Part shown: one piece after another, positions 1-8,167 of the stretch
Layout: each line of letters starts with the position of its first letter
Position numbering within the stretch: the first letter of the stretch is position 1
Assembly (NCBI RefSeq): GCF_011516655.1
Contig: NZ_WOSV01000003.1
Span: 62,001-126,000 of the forward strand
DNA length: 64,000 bases
Origin: Acetobacter thailandicus
GTDB taxonomy: Bacteria; Pseudomonadota; Alphaproteobacteria; Acetobacterales; Acetobacteraceae
Direction: 5' to 3'
The notes under the pieces: generated by a model
Told to the model about the DNA's origin: nothing
Seen by the model: only the letters and a program-made list of their open reading frames with translations
Databases searched by the model: none
Position numbers and translations under genes: made by a program

Positions 1-249
1 GATCCGACTTCACTTTCTGGTGATCAGGTGAAGTTTGGTGCGACCATTACTGTTGTTGACGAAGATACCGATAAAGAAATGACCTATCAGATTGTTGGCA
101 TGCATGAAGCCGACATCAAACAGGGCCTTCTGTCTGTCTCTGCTCCGCTGGCAAAAGCCATGATTGGCAAAAGCGAGGGAGATACCGTGTCTGTTCCTGC
201 CCCCGGTGGTGACCGGACCTACGAAATCCTTTCAGTGAAATTCATCTGA
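1..249 (+). CDS. greA: Transcription elongation factor GreA, C-terminal part (5' end outside window)
   Basis: The open frame runs from the first base of the window to TGA at 247-249, so the start lies upstream. GreA binds the secondary channel of RNA polymerase and stimulates cleavage of backtracked transcripts. The visible 82 residues are the C-terminal FKBP-like domain: a beta-rich segment with VKFGATITVVDEDT, a YQIVG core, the conserved stretch ISVSAPLAKAMIGK-like (here LLSVSAPLAKAMIGK), and the terminal GGDRTYEILSVKF. The N-terminal coiled coil that enters the polymerase channel is not in the window. A GTG at 28 is an internal valine and not the start. The threonine dehydratase gene begins one base after the stop, so the two are probably co-transcribed. 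Confidence 0.93.
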   Translation, partial: DPTSLSGDQVKFGATITVVDEDTDKEMTYQIVGMHEADIKQGLLSVSAPLAKAMIGKSEGDTVSVPAPGGDRTYEILSVKFI

Positions 250-250
250 T

Positions 251-1447
251 ATGATTACTTTTGAGGATATCTCAGCAGCCGCAAAACGGATCGAAGGGAA
301 AGTTATTCGTACCCCGACAATTCCGTCTCATGCGCTTTCCAGAGCGACGGGTGCTGAGGTTACCCTTAAGCTTGAAAATCTTCAGGCTGTTGGCTCTTTT
401 AAAGAGCGTGGCGCGGCCAATAAACTGGCGCTCCTCTCTGCCGAAGAACGCGAACGTGGTGTTATTGCAGTTTCAGCGGGCAATCATGCGCAGGGTGTCG
501 CCCGGCATGCCAGCCTGCTGGGTATTGATGCTGTAATTGTTATGCCCCGCTTTACCCCCGCCGGTAAGGTTGTACGCACCCGCAACTGGGGCGCCCGTGT
601 TGTGCTGGAAGGTGAGAGCTTCGCAGAAGCTGTTCTCTTCGCCAAAGAACTTCAGGAACGTGAGGGACGGACTTTTGTTCATCCCTATGATGACCCTGCT
701 GTTATGGCCGGCCAGGGTACCTGCGCACTTGAGCTGCTTGAAGATGCCGGCCCGCTGGACATGCTGATTGCGCCGATTGGCGGGGGTGGCCTGCTGGCAG
801 GCTGTTCTGTTGCAACCCGCGCGATGCGCCCTGATGTTGAGCTGATTGGTGTACAGGTTGAGAGCTATAACTCTCTCTCCGCCTTTCCTGGCCCGGCAAC
901 ACACCCGGTGGGTGGAGCGACCATTGCCGAAGGTATTGCCGTTTTGCAAATTGGTCAGCAAACCGACGAAGTCATTCGCGATATGGTGTCACAGGTACTG
1001 ATTGTGCCTGAAGCTGCAGTTGAAAACGCCATTACGCTGCTGGCTGAGGGGGCAAAGCAAATAAGTGAAGGTGCCGGTGCGGTCTCTCTCGCTGCCATGC
1101 TGACTTATCCTGATATCTTCCGCGGCAAAAAAGTTGCCATGCCTGTCAGTGGCGGCAATATCGACAGCCGGATTCTGGCCAACACGCTGCTGCGCGCTAT
1201 GCTGCGCGATGGCCGGATTCTACGCCTGATTATGGAAATTCCTGACCGGCCTGGCGTTCTGGCTGACATTTCAGGCAAAATCGGTAAAGCCGGTGGTAAT
1301 ATTATTGAAGTCTCACACAGAAGGCTGCTCTCTGCCCCCTCTGTACAGGCAGCAGAACTTGAAGTCATGATCGAAGCACGCGACCCTGAGCACGCTATTT
1401 CGATCACAGCTGAGTTACGTCAGTTTTATACCGTTAAATACGCCTGA
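251..1447 (+). CDS. ilvA: Threonine ammonia-lyase (threonine dehydratase), ACT-like C-terminus
   Basis: The 398-residue protein is a PLP-dependent fold-type II enzyme that deaminates threonine (and often serine) to 2-oxobutyrate, the entry step to isoleucine. The PLP lysine is K51 in SFKERGA, and the glycine-rich phosphate-binding loop GGGG lies at about 177-180. Residues from about 326 form an ACT-like regulatory domain (IMEIPDRPGVLADI...GGNIIEVSH). The single short ACT unit matches the shorter TdcB/IlvA class rather than the roughly 510-residue E. coli IlvA with its double regulatory domain, so the type of feedback control cannot be read from sequence. It starts with ATG one base after greA stops, which implies coupling. 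Serine specificity is possible, but the length and ACT domain favour threonine. Confidence 0.9.
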   Translation: MITFEDISAAAKRIEGKVIRTPTIPSHALSRATGAEVTLKLENLQAVGSFKERGAANKLALLSAEERERGVIAVSAGNHAQGVARHASLLGIDAVIVMPRFTPAGKVVRTRNWGARVVLEGESFAEAVLFAKELQEREGRTFVHPYDDPAVMAGQGTCALELLEDAGPLDMLIAPIGGGGLLAGCSVATRAMRPDVELIGVQVESYNSLSAFPGPATHPVGGATIAEGIAVLQIGQQTDEVIRDMVSQVLIVPEAAVENAITLLAEGAKQISEGAGAVSLAAMLTYPDIFRGKKVAMPVSGGNIDSRILANTLLRAMLRDGRILRLIMEIPDRPGVLADISGKIGKAGGNIIEVSHRRLLSAPSVQAAELEVMIEARDPEHAISITAELRQFYTVKYA

Positions 1448-1463
1448 GTTTTATCGTTTTATA

Positions 1464-1525
1464 AATTAAAGACTGCATCTGCTTATTATCATCATTATAA
1501 TGATCTGGTAGTGTGGTCTTTAATT
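1464..1525. promoter_or_regulatory. Nested inverted repeats in the ilvA-gpmI gap
   Basis: A perfect 10-base inverted repeat (AATTAAAGAC at 1464-1473, GTCTTTAATT at 1516-1525) encloses a separate perfect 14-base palindrome, ATCATTATAATGAT, at 1491-1504. The repeat ends 25 bases before the gpmI start codon. The structure could be a regulator binding site or a folded leader. It lacks the G+C-rich stem and U-tract of an intrinsic terminator. No function is assigned. Confidence 0.45.
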
Positions 1526-1549
1526 ATAAAATCAAAAAGGCGTAGTACT

Positions 1550-3094
1550 ATGACAGTCCAGTCTCACTCTCACGCACATCGTCCTGTTATGCTTGTCATT
1601 CTCGATGGTTTTGGATGGCGCGAACATGATTCTGATAATGCTGTCAGGCTGGCGCGTACGCCTGTTTTTGATAAATTATGGAACAGTAACCCTCACGCTT
1701 TTCTGCGTACCTGTGGCGATGATGTTGGTCTGCCCGATGGTCAGATGGGAAACTCAGAGGTCGGGCATCTGAATATCGGTGCCGGTCGCGTTGTTATGCA
1801 GGAACTCCCCCGTATTTTTAAAGCACTGCATGATGGCTCTGTCGCTCGCAGCCCGATTATGCAGAAATTTATCAGCACATTAAAAAGCACCGGCGGGACG
1901 TGCCACCTTGCCGGGCTGGTCTCCCCAGGTGGGGTTCACTCTCACCAGGAACATGCTGCTGCCCTAGCAAAAATTCTGACAGAGGCTGGTATTCCTGTTA
2001 CATTTCATGTCTTTACTGACGGACGTGATACAGCCCCACGCTCAGCCGCTGATTACATCAAAACATTGCAGCAGGAGCTGCCTGATGGTGTGAAAATTGC
2101 AACGGTTTCAGGCCGCTACTATGCCATGGACCGTGATAAGCGCTGGGAACGTGTCGAGCTTGCCTACAATGCCATTGTCTCAGCACAGGGTCCGAAAGCA
2201 GCAACAGCCGAAGACGTGATATCCTCAGCCTACACAAATGATCTCTCTGACGAGTTTATTCTCCCCACTGTCGTGGGTGATTATGCTGGCATGAAAGACG
2301 GTGATGGCCTTCTGACTTTCAATTTCAGAGCTGACCGTATACGCCAGCTTCTTGATGCCCTGGCAGAACCTGAGTTTGATGGGTTTAAACGCCGGAAAGT
2401 TATCAGCTTTGGTGCTGTTATGGGCATGACCCATTACAGCGACACACTTGCTAAGCGTCTTTCCATACTTTTTCCGCCACAGACCCTTGAAAATATTCTG
2501 GGAGAAGTTGTCTCTAAGGCTGGCCTTAAACAGCTGCGTATGGCCGAAACTGAAAAATACCCCCATGTGACATATTTTCTCAATGGTGGACGTGAGGAGC
2601 CATTCGCAGGCGAAGATCGTATCCTTGTTCCTTCCCCCAAAGTCGCAACCTATGACCTTCAGCCAGAAATGTCTGCCCCTGAACTTACCGACAAAGCTGT
2701 AGAGGCTATTGCAAGCGGCACCTACGACCTGATTATTCTGAACTTTGCCAACCCTGATATGGTAGGGCATACCGGCATCCTCTCTGCTGCGATTAAAGCT
2801 GTTGAAACTGTTGATACGGGCCTGGGGCGGATTGTTGAGGCCCTGGAAAAACAAAATGGTGCATTACTGGTCACAGCTGACCACGGTAATTGTGAAACAA
2901 TGAAAGACCCTGAAACAGGTCTGCCGCACACCGCACATACCCTCAACGAAGTACCTCTGATTGCCTTTAACACCGGGACAAAAACGCTGAACAGTGGCCG
3001 CCTCGCCGATCTGGCGCCTACTCTTCTTGCCCTGCTCGACATACCCCGGCCAGCAGATATGGGCGGCTCTTCTCTGCTCGCTCCTCAGGCCTGA
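1550..3094 (+). CDS. gpmI: 2,3-bisphosphoglycerate-independent phosphoglycerate mutase
   Basis: The 514-residue enzyme interconverts 3- and 2-phosphoglycerate in glycolysis and gluconeogenesis using two divalent metal ions (usually Mn2+) and a phosphoserine. Visible catalytic elements are D19 in LVILDGFG, the phospho-accepting serine S69 in MGNSEVGH, GGVHSHQEH, HVFTDGRDT, and the metal-binding D444-H445 in ADHGNCE. The length is normal for the family. I chose the ATG at 1550, which has AAAAGG nine bases upstream. A GTG 13 codons earlier is open but would place the start inside the inverted repeat. The next gene starts six bases after the stop. Confidence 0.95.
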   Translation: MTVQSHSHAHRPVMLVILDGFGWREHDSDNAVRLARTPVFDKLWNSNPHAFLRTCGDDVGLPDGQMGNSEVGHLNIGAGRVVMQELPRIFKALHDGSVARSPIMQKFISTLKSTGGTCHLAGLVSPGGVHSHQEHAAALAKILTEAGIPVTFHVFTDGRDTAPRSAADYIKTLQQELPDGVKIATVSGRYYAMDRDKRWERVELAYNAIVSAQGPKAATAEDVISSAYTNDLSDEFILPTVVGDYAGMKDGDGLLTFNFRADRIRQLLDALAEPEFDGFKRRKVISFGAVMGMTHYSDTLAKRLSILFPPQTLENILGEVVSKAGLKQLRMAETEKYPHVTYFLNGGREEPFAGEDRILVPSPKVATYDLQPEMSAPELTDKAVEAIASGTYDLIILNFANPDMVGHTGILSAAIKAVETVDTGLGRIVEALEKQNGALLVTADHGNCETMKDPETGLPHTAHTLNEVPLIAFNTGTKTLNSGRLADLAPTLLALLDIPRPADMGGSSLLAPQA

Positions 3095-3100
3095 CCGATA

Positions 3101-4636
3101 GTGCAGCCCCCCTTACCTGCTTTTCTGCACGTTAAGATAACGGGGCTGATGCTGCTGTCATGCTGCACACTCTCAGGCACTGCTCTGGCCACAACCAGAA
3201 CGACTGAGCACCATAAGGTGCGGACATCTCAGCATCATCCCTCGTCAAAGCCACCACAAAAAAGCAGCCATAGAAAAGTAACACCCCAGGCCACGCATCA
3301 GCCGGCAATGACCCGCAATGAGCTTAATGCTGAAAAATCTGTAAAACAGGCGCGCGACGCACTACAGGCGGCACAAACACAGCGTAATGCCGTAAAACAG
3401 CAAACAGCGGCACAGGTCGCTGCGGTTAAAACTTTTGAGGTCAGAAATGAAACCGCGCAGACACAGGCACGACAAAGCGCCGCTGTTGCTGCCACATTAT
3501 CTGCTGCGGCCTCCTCCGCTGCAGCAACATTGCAAAGTACAGAGCAAAATATTTCTGACCTTGAAACTCAGATTGCAGATATCCGCAAAGAGCAGGAAGA
3601 GTTACGCGCTGACCTGATCCAGAAAGGTAAAGCCCTCTCTCCTGTTCTGCCACTGGCGGAACATCTCTCTCTTTACCCCTCTGATACGCTGGTTACGGTC
3701 CCACTCCCCCAGGACAAGGCCATAACCGGCTTTCTTGTTATCAAAGGCATCTCTCACGGGCTCGAAAGACAGGCGCAGGAAATGCGCGGACAGCAGGAAA
3801 AGCTGACATTGCTTGATGCTGAGCAATCAAAAAAACTAGCCACTCTGACGACTCTTCAGCAAACACAGGCCCGGCAACGCGACGTTGTAAAACAGCAGGC
3901 GACTAAAGCCCGGACTGCCCAGCTAAAAGCCGGGAGAGCGGCAAAAGATGCGGCCCGACAGCTTGAAAATGCCACAAGAAAAGCCTCAAGCCTTCAGGAT
4001 GCTGTCGCCCGGCTTGAATCTCTTGAAAGCTCTGCCGAGGCTTCTTTACAAAAAGAACTCGCCTCTGCCGAAAAAGCACATAAAGATGCGCGGGATGCAG
4101 CGGCCCGAGCTCTGGCTCAGCAACGGGCTGAAGCCGCAAAACGCAAATTACTGGCCCTGCAAAAACAATCAGGACCAGGCCTTTCTGCACGAAGTGCTGC
4201 CTCTTCACAGTCAGCCGGCTCATCTGCTCAGCAGGCATCGACATCATCAGCACCGGCAGTATCTTCTGTTGCCGGCAATGGTCCTGAAAGCGGATCTCGT
4301 CCGGTAGCGGGCCATATTCTCACAGCATGGCATGCTTCAACAGAATCGGGACCCGCTACAGGTATTACTTATCGTACACCATCAGATGCAGGCGTACGCG
4401 CACCCTGTACCGGCCAGGTCGATTTTGCTGGCAGCTTTCGCACCTACGGCCAGATGGTCATCTTAAATTGTGGAAAACATTACCGTTTTGTTATCGCTGG
4501 TCTGGGAGAACTTTCCGTTAATACAGGGCAGGCACTCACCAGAGGTGCGCCTGTTGGCTCTATGGGAAGCCATAATTCTCTGTTTGTGCAACTTCGTCAT
4601 GCTCAGACACCTATTAATCCTGCACCTTTCCTTTAA
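3101..4636 (+). CDS. EnvC-like murein hydrolase activator with degenerate LytM domain
   Basis: The 511-residue exported protein starts at GTG six bases after gpmI. Residues 1-31 form a signal peptide with a hydrophobic core (LMLLSCCTLSGTALA). A basic, His/Lys/Ser-rich linker follows. Long Ala/Gln/Lys/Glu-rich coiled-coil stretches occupy roughly 70-180 and 225-360, then a Ser/Ala-rich linker. The C-terminal 100 residues (about 410-511) have a LytM/M23 fold signature (VRAPCTGQVDFAG, TYGQMVILNCG). The zinc-binding HxxxD and HxH motifs of active M23 peptidases are absent. This is the pattern of EnvC, which activates amidases during septal peptidoglycan splitting and does not cut itself. Its place beside the CtpA protease and YibQ-like genes supports an envelope role. 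The amidase partner is unknown. Confidence 0.8.
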   Translation: MQPPLPAFLHVKITGLMLLSCCTLSGTALATTRTTEHHKVRTSQHHPSSKPPQKSSHRKVTPQATHQPAMTRNELNAEKSVKQARDALQAAQTQRNAVKQQTAAQVAAVKTFEVRNETAQTQARQSAAVAATLSAAASSAAATLQSTEQNISDLETQIADIRKEQEELRADLIQKGKALSPVLPLAEHLSLYPSDTLVTVPLPQDKAITGFLVIKGISHGLERQAQEMRGQQEKLTLLDAEQSKKLATLTTLQQTQARQRDVVKQQATKARTAQLKAGRAAKDAARQLENATRKASSLQDAVARLESLESSAEASLQKELASAEKAHKDARDAAARALAQQRAEAAKRKLLALQKQSGPGLSARSAASSQSAGSSAQQASTSSAPAVSSVAGNGPESGSRPVAGHILTAWHASTESGPATGITYRTPSDAGVRAPCTGQVDFAGSFRTYGQMVILNCGKHYRFVIAGLGELSVNTGQALTRGAPVGSMGSHNSLFVQLRHAQTPINPAPFL

Positions 4637-4815
4637 GAATTAGACAGCAAAGAGTTTTCCTGCACGGCAGAAACCGCTATTCTACCCCACACGGGTCGCA
4701 AAATATTATCTGTGCCCCTGTAAAAACGCCTGGCTACTATGGCTTGCAAGAACTGATAATTGTTAGAAAATGCTTTCAGCACGGGATACAGCCCGGCGAC
4801 AGGAGATTAAAAAAT

Positions 4816-6306
4816 ATGAAGTTTCGCACAGGCCTGATGCTCGGTGCCACGTTTCTCACGGGCCTTGCCGTAACCTCTCCCTCCGGTTTATTCCATGCAG
4901 GCAGTAACAACTTCCTGCAATCCGCTTTCGCCGCACCTGCTTCTGACACTGCGACAGAGCAACACCCACAGGCTAAAGCAGCTGACGATTCACCCACAAA
5001 AAATCATGCCGAAACCTACCGCCTGCTAACTCTGTTTGGCACGGTCATGGACCTTGTCCGCTCTGATTACGTTGAACCTGTTTCAGATAAAGATCTGATT
5101 ACTAACGCCCTTAACGGTGCCCTGTCCGGTCTGGACCCTCACAGCTCATACATGACTGAAAAACAGTATGATGACATGATGACCCAGATGAAAGGAGAGT
5201 TTGGCGGCCTGGGCCTGGAGCTGCAGCAGCAGGACGGACATATTCGCGTTGTCTCTCCCATTGACGGCACCCCTGGTTTTCGTGCCGGTGTTAAATCTGG
5301 TGACTATATTATTGCTGTTGATGGTCGCCCGGTTGATGGCGTACCTCTGGATGAAGCCGTCAAAAAAATGCGCGGCAAACCCAACACGAAAATTAGCCTG
5401 ACGCTTGTCAGAGCTAAGACACCCAAACCTATTATTCTGACGCTGACCCGCGAAAATATTCATATTGATGTCGTGAAATCAGCTCTTTATGGCCGCATAG
5501 GGTATATCCGCATCGCTCAGTTCAATGAAGAAACTGAAAAAGCTCTTGTCAGTGCGTACGACAAACTGAAACGCGATGCAGGAGGGAAACTGGCTGGCCT
5601 GGTTATCGACCTTCGAAACAATCCCGGGGGGCTGCTTGACCAGGCAATTAAAGTCTCCTCCAGCTTTATCCGATCAGGTGCTATCGTTTCGACACGCGCC
5701 CGCAACCCTAAAGACAGCCAGTTGTGGAATGCTCATGGCGAAGACATGACCAACGGTATGCCTATCGTCGTGCTGATTAATGGTGGCTCTGCCTCAGCAT
5801 CTGAAATTGTCTCAGGCGCGTTGCAGGACCACGGCCGCGCTGTGGTGATGGGAACCCGCTCTTTTGGTAAGGGTTCTGTTCAGTCCATCATTCCGATTCC
5901 TGGAAATGGTGCAATCCGCCTGACAACCGCACGCTATTACACGCCGTCAGGCCGCTCAATTCAGGCAAAAGGCATTACACCTGATATCGTTGTAAAAGAA
6001 ACCCGCGAAGACCCGGGCTTTAGCATGCATGAAGCTGACCTGGAGCACATCCTTAAAAACCAGGGTGGTAACCAGACCAAGCGCCAGCCTCGCAATGACC
6101 TTCCCTCCGTTGCCAAAGATATTCCTGGTGAACCACCAGCAAACTGGCCGGAATTTGACTACACGAAACCAGAGACTGATTTTCAGCTGCAGGAAGCTCT
6201 GAGGGTTGTTAAATTTATGGCAAACCTGCCAGCACCTGACCCGGTTGCTTCTCTCCCCCCGGTAAAAACTGACGCCAAAAAAAGCGAAATTAAGAAAAAA
6301 CCCTGA
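4816..6306 (+). CDS. ctpA: S41 carboxy-terminal processing protease (CtpA/Prc type)
   Basis: The 496-residue periplasmic serine protease trims C-termini of exported proteins. An N-terminal signal/anchor segment (FRTGLMLGATFLTGLAV) is followed by a helical region, a PDZ domain at about 125-200 (GLGLELQQ...GVKSGDYIIAVDG), and the S41 core. The likely catalytic pair is S327 in GSASASE and K352 in FGKGSVQ. Their spacing of 25, with Q356 four residues after the lysine, matches characterised CtpB/D1P enzymes. The C-terminal tail is Lys/Pro-rich. The ATG at 4816 is preceded by AGGAGA and gives a proper signal peptide; an open TTG 24 codons upstream does not. The 179-base gap after the envC-like gene may hold a promoter, but I could not define one. 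Confidence 0.92.
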   Translation: MKFRTGLMLGATFLTGLAVTSPSGLFHAGSNNFLQSAFAAPASDTATEQHPQAKAADDSPTKNHAETYRLLTLFGTVMDLVRSDYVEPVSDKDLITNALNGALSGLDPHSSYMTEKQYDDMMTQMKGEFGGLGLELQQQDGHIRVVSPIDGTPGFRAGVKSGDYIIAVDGRPVDGVPLDEAVKKMRGKPNTKISLTLVRAKTPKPIILTLTRENIHIDVVKSALYGRIGYIRIAQFNEETEKALVSAYDKLKRDAGGKLAGLVIDLRNNPGGLLDQAIKVSSSFIRSGAIVSTRARNPKDSQLWNAHGEDMTNGMPIVVLINGGSASASEIVSGALQDHGRAVVMGTRSFGKGSVQSIIPIPGNGAIRLTTARYYTPSGRSIQAKGITPDIVVKETREDPGFSMHEADLEHILKNQGGNQTKRQPRNDLPSVAKDIPGEPPANWPEFDYTKPETDFQLQEALRVVKFMANLPAPDPVASLPPVKTDAKKSEIKKKP

Positions 6307-6327
6307 TTTATCAGAGGAATAAAGAGC

Positions 6328-7449
6328 ATGACGATAACATCCCACTGGCAACAAATGCCTTCCTCCGGACGTATGTTTGTCCGTTTCTGGGGGGGATGTT
6401 TCGTATTGACCGGTATTCTTGTCATCAGCCTTCAGGTCATGGGCCCTCCCCGGCTGGACGGGGATGATATTGATGTCGCCTCTTCTAACCTCAATCCTGG
6501 CTCCCGCAATGTTATTCCGGCCCCCTTACCTGAACTGCAGGAAAAACACCGGGGTCCGAATGGCTTTCCTCTTCCCAAAAAAGACGCAAAGGGACGCACA
6601 CCACGCCTTGCTTATGCCTCTCCTACTGTTGAGGTCCCGCCGGGTAATGCTGAAGTCGCTCTTGTTATTACCGGCATAGGGGATGCCAGAAACCTGACAA
6701 ATGAAGCTATGGCTTCTCTGCCGGCACCGGTCACATTTGCTGTTTCGCCTTATGCTCCTGAAATGAAAAAATTGCTCGAGCAGGCACGTCTTAACAACCA
6801 CGAGACACTTCTTGCCCTCCCTGTTCAGCAGGATTCAAAATATGATCCGTCTGCCGGAGAAGATGTGACAGGCTCTTATGCGCTTGGCCCTGGCCTCTCT
6901 CCGGAGGAAAATCTCCAGAATTATAAATGGGCTCTTTCCAGCCTCAGTGGCTTTATTGGTGTCACAAACGGCTTCCCCGGTTCCGGCACTGAAAGCTACA
7001 CCCTTTCCAATGCCTTCTCACCCATTCTTAAAGATATTGACGACCGCGGTCTGATTTATCTGAATGCCACGCCTGAAACCACACCCAGAACAAACGGCCC
7101 TGGCGGCACAGTAGACGTCAACATCAATACAGATACTGACATTATTAAAATTGACATTCAGCTGCTCAAGCTCCAGCAGGCAGCCCGCCGCAACCATAGT
7201 GCCATCGGGATTATTGGGCCGCTGCGGCCGGTTGCTCTGGCCTGCCTGAGAGCATGGATCCCTCACCTGGAAGATGTCGGCATTACCCTTGTGCCTCTTA
7301 GCATGCTTGCCAAAACCCCTGATATTAAGGCAACAGCATCTGACGCCGGAGCCAATACTCAGGACGCATTACCACATAAAACAATCTTTCATATTGACCT
7401 GAATAACCACATGCAGCCAGCCGACAGTGCTCAGTCACCTCAGCCTTAA
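6328..7449 (+). CDS. Divergent polysaccharide deacetylase family protein (YibQ-like)
   Basis: The 373-residue protein has one N-terminal hydrophobic segment (about 12-36) that anchors it in, or exports it across, the inner membrane. A Pro/Lys-rich linker then leads to a domain typical of the divergent polysaccharide deacetylase family: ALVITGIGDARN, PAPVTFAVSPYAPEM, HETLLALPVQ, GLIYLNATPETTP and GIIGPLRPVALACL. The family has the barrel fold of NodB enzymes but mostly lacks their metal-binding triad, so activity is not established. The first motif here reads ALVITGIG, where many relatives have an acidic residue (VIxDxG). The start has AGAGGAATA upstream. It sits between ctpA and rppH, an order common in alphaproteobacteria. 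Confidence 0.85.
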   Translation: MTITSHWQQMPSSGRMFVRFWGGCFVLTGILVISLQVMGPPRLDGDDIDVASSNLNPGSRNVIPAPLPELQEKHRGPNGFPLPKKDAKGRTPRLAYASPTVEVPPGNAEVALVITGIGDARNLTNEAMASLPAPVTFAVSPYAPEMKKLLEQARLNNHETLLALPVQQDSKYDPSAGEDVTGSYALGPGLSPEENLQNYKWALSSLSGFIGVTNGFPGSGTESYTLSNAFSPILKDIDDRGLIYLNATPETTPRTNGPGGTVDVNINTDTDIIKIDIQLLKLQQAARRNHSAIGIIGPLRPVALACLRAWIPHLEDVGITLVPLSMLAKTPDIKATASDAGANTQDALPHKTIFHIDLNNHMQPADSAQSPQP

Positions 7450-7483
7450 GCCCTTACTTCAGTTTATAAGATGCAGGATAATT

Positions 7484-8011
7484 ATGATGCGCGACTCTTC
7501 CGGTTACAGCCTGCCATATCGCCGTAATGTCGGAGCTCTGATTTTTCGTGCAGATGGTAAAATTCTCATAGCCCGGCGGGCAGATATGCCAGGAGCAGGC
7601 GGGCCTTTGTCAGAAGGTGTCTGGCAGTGCCCCCAGGGTGGTATTGATAATGATGAAGCTCCGGATAGTGCGGTACTACGCGAAGCTGAAGAAGAGATCG
7701 GCACGACTAAGCTTTGCATCGTGCAGGAATGCTCTGACTGGATAAGCTATGACTTTCCTGACCATCTGATTGGAAAAGCCATGGGCGGGCGTTTTCGCGG
7801 GCAGACACAAAAATGGTTTGCGCTGGCTTTTAGTGGTTCTGACAGCGACATTAACCTGAACCTGCAAAACCCACCTGAGTTTGATGCTTTTCGATGGATT
7901 GAACTGGAAGCTCTGCCTGAGCAAAATGTTGGGTTTAAAAAACCCGTTTATGAGAAGCTGGTTGCTTATTTTTCAAAGCATCCACTCATTTACCCTGCTG
8001 CGACACGCTGA
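7484..8011 (+). CDS. rppH: RNA pyrophosphohydrolase RppH (Nudix)
   Basis: The 175-residue Nudix hydrolase removes pyrophosphate from the 5' triphosphate end of mRNA and so opens it to RNase E decay. The Nudix box, GX5EX7REUXEEXGU, is complete at about residues 52-74 (GGIDNDE...REAEEEIGT). Other family features are YRRNVGALIF near the start, ISYDFPDHL, and GQTQKWFAL, which are typical of RppH rather than other Nudix enzymes. Two consecutive ATGs (7484, 7487) follow AGGA; either could be used. An upstream frame extension overlapping the yibQ-like gene has no ribosome site. A bidirectional hairpin terminator lies about 120 bases downstream. Confidence 0.93.
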   Translation: MMRDSSGYSLPYRRNVGALIFRADGKILIARRADMPGAGGPLSEGVWQCPQGGIDNDEAPDSAVLREAEEEIGTTKLCIVQECSDWISYDFPDHLIGKAMGGRFRGQTQKWFALAFSGSDSDINLNLQNPPEFDAFRWIELEALPEQNVGFKKPVYEKLVAYFSKHPLIYPAATR

Positions 8012-8133
8012 CAGCATTATCTCTTCTCTGGGTTCCAGCGCAGACATCGGGCATAAATCCCGTCAACTTTAACAGCACTCTTAAACATCAGGGGTATGAT
8101 AAACACCCTCATCGTTGCTTGCGCAGCCTTACT

Positions 8134-8160
8134 AAAAAAGGCCGCCGAAGCGACCTTTTT
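8134..8160. terminator. Bidirectional intrinsic terminator between rppH and emrB
   Basis: AAAAAGG, an unpaired C, and CGC pair across a CGAA loop with GCG, an A, and CCTTTTT. The A-tract on one side and T-tract on the other give a terminator in both directions. This suits the two convergent genes that end on either side. The rest of the gap (8012-8167) shows no gene. Confidence 0.8.
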
Positions 8161-8167
8161 CAGTAAA

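Noticed and set aside
2225-2854. 209-codon open frame antisense to gpmI
   Set aside because: It lies fully inside a clear gpmI gene and shows no ribosome site or recognisable protein.
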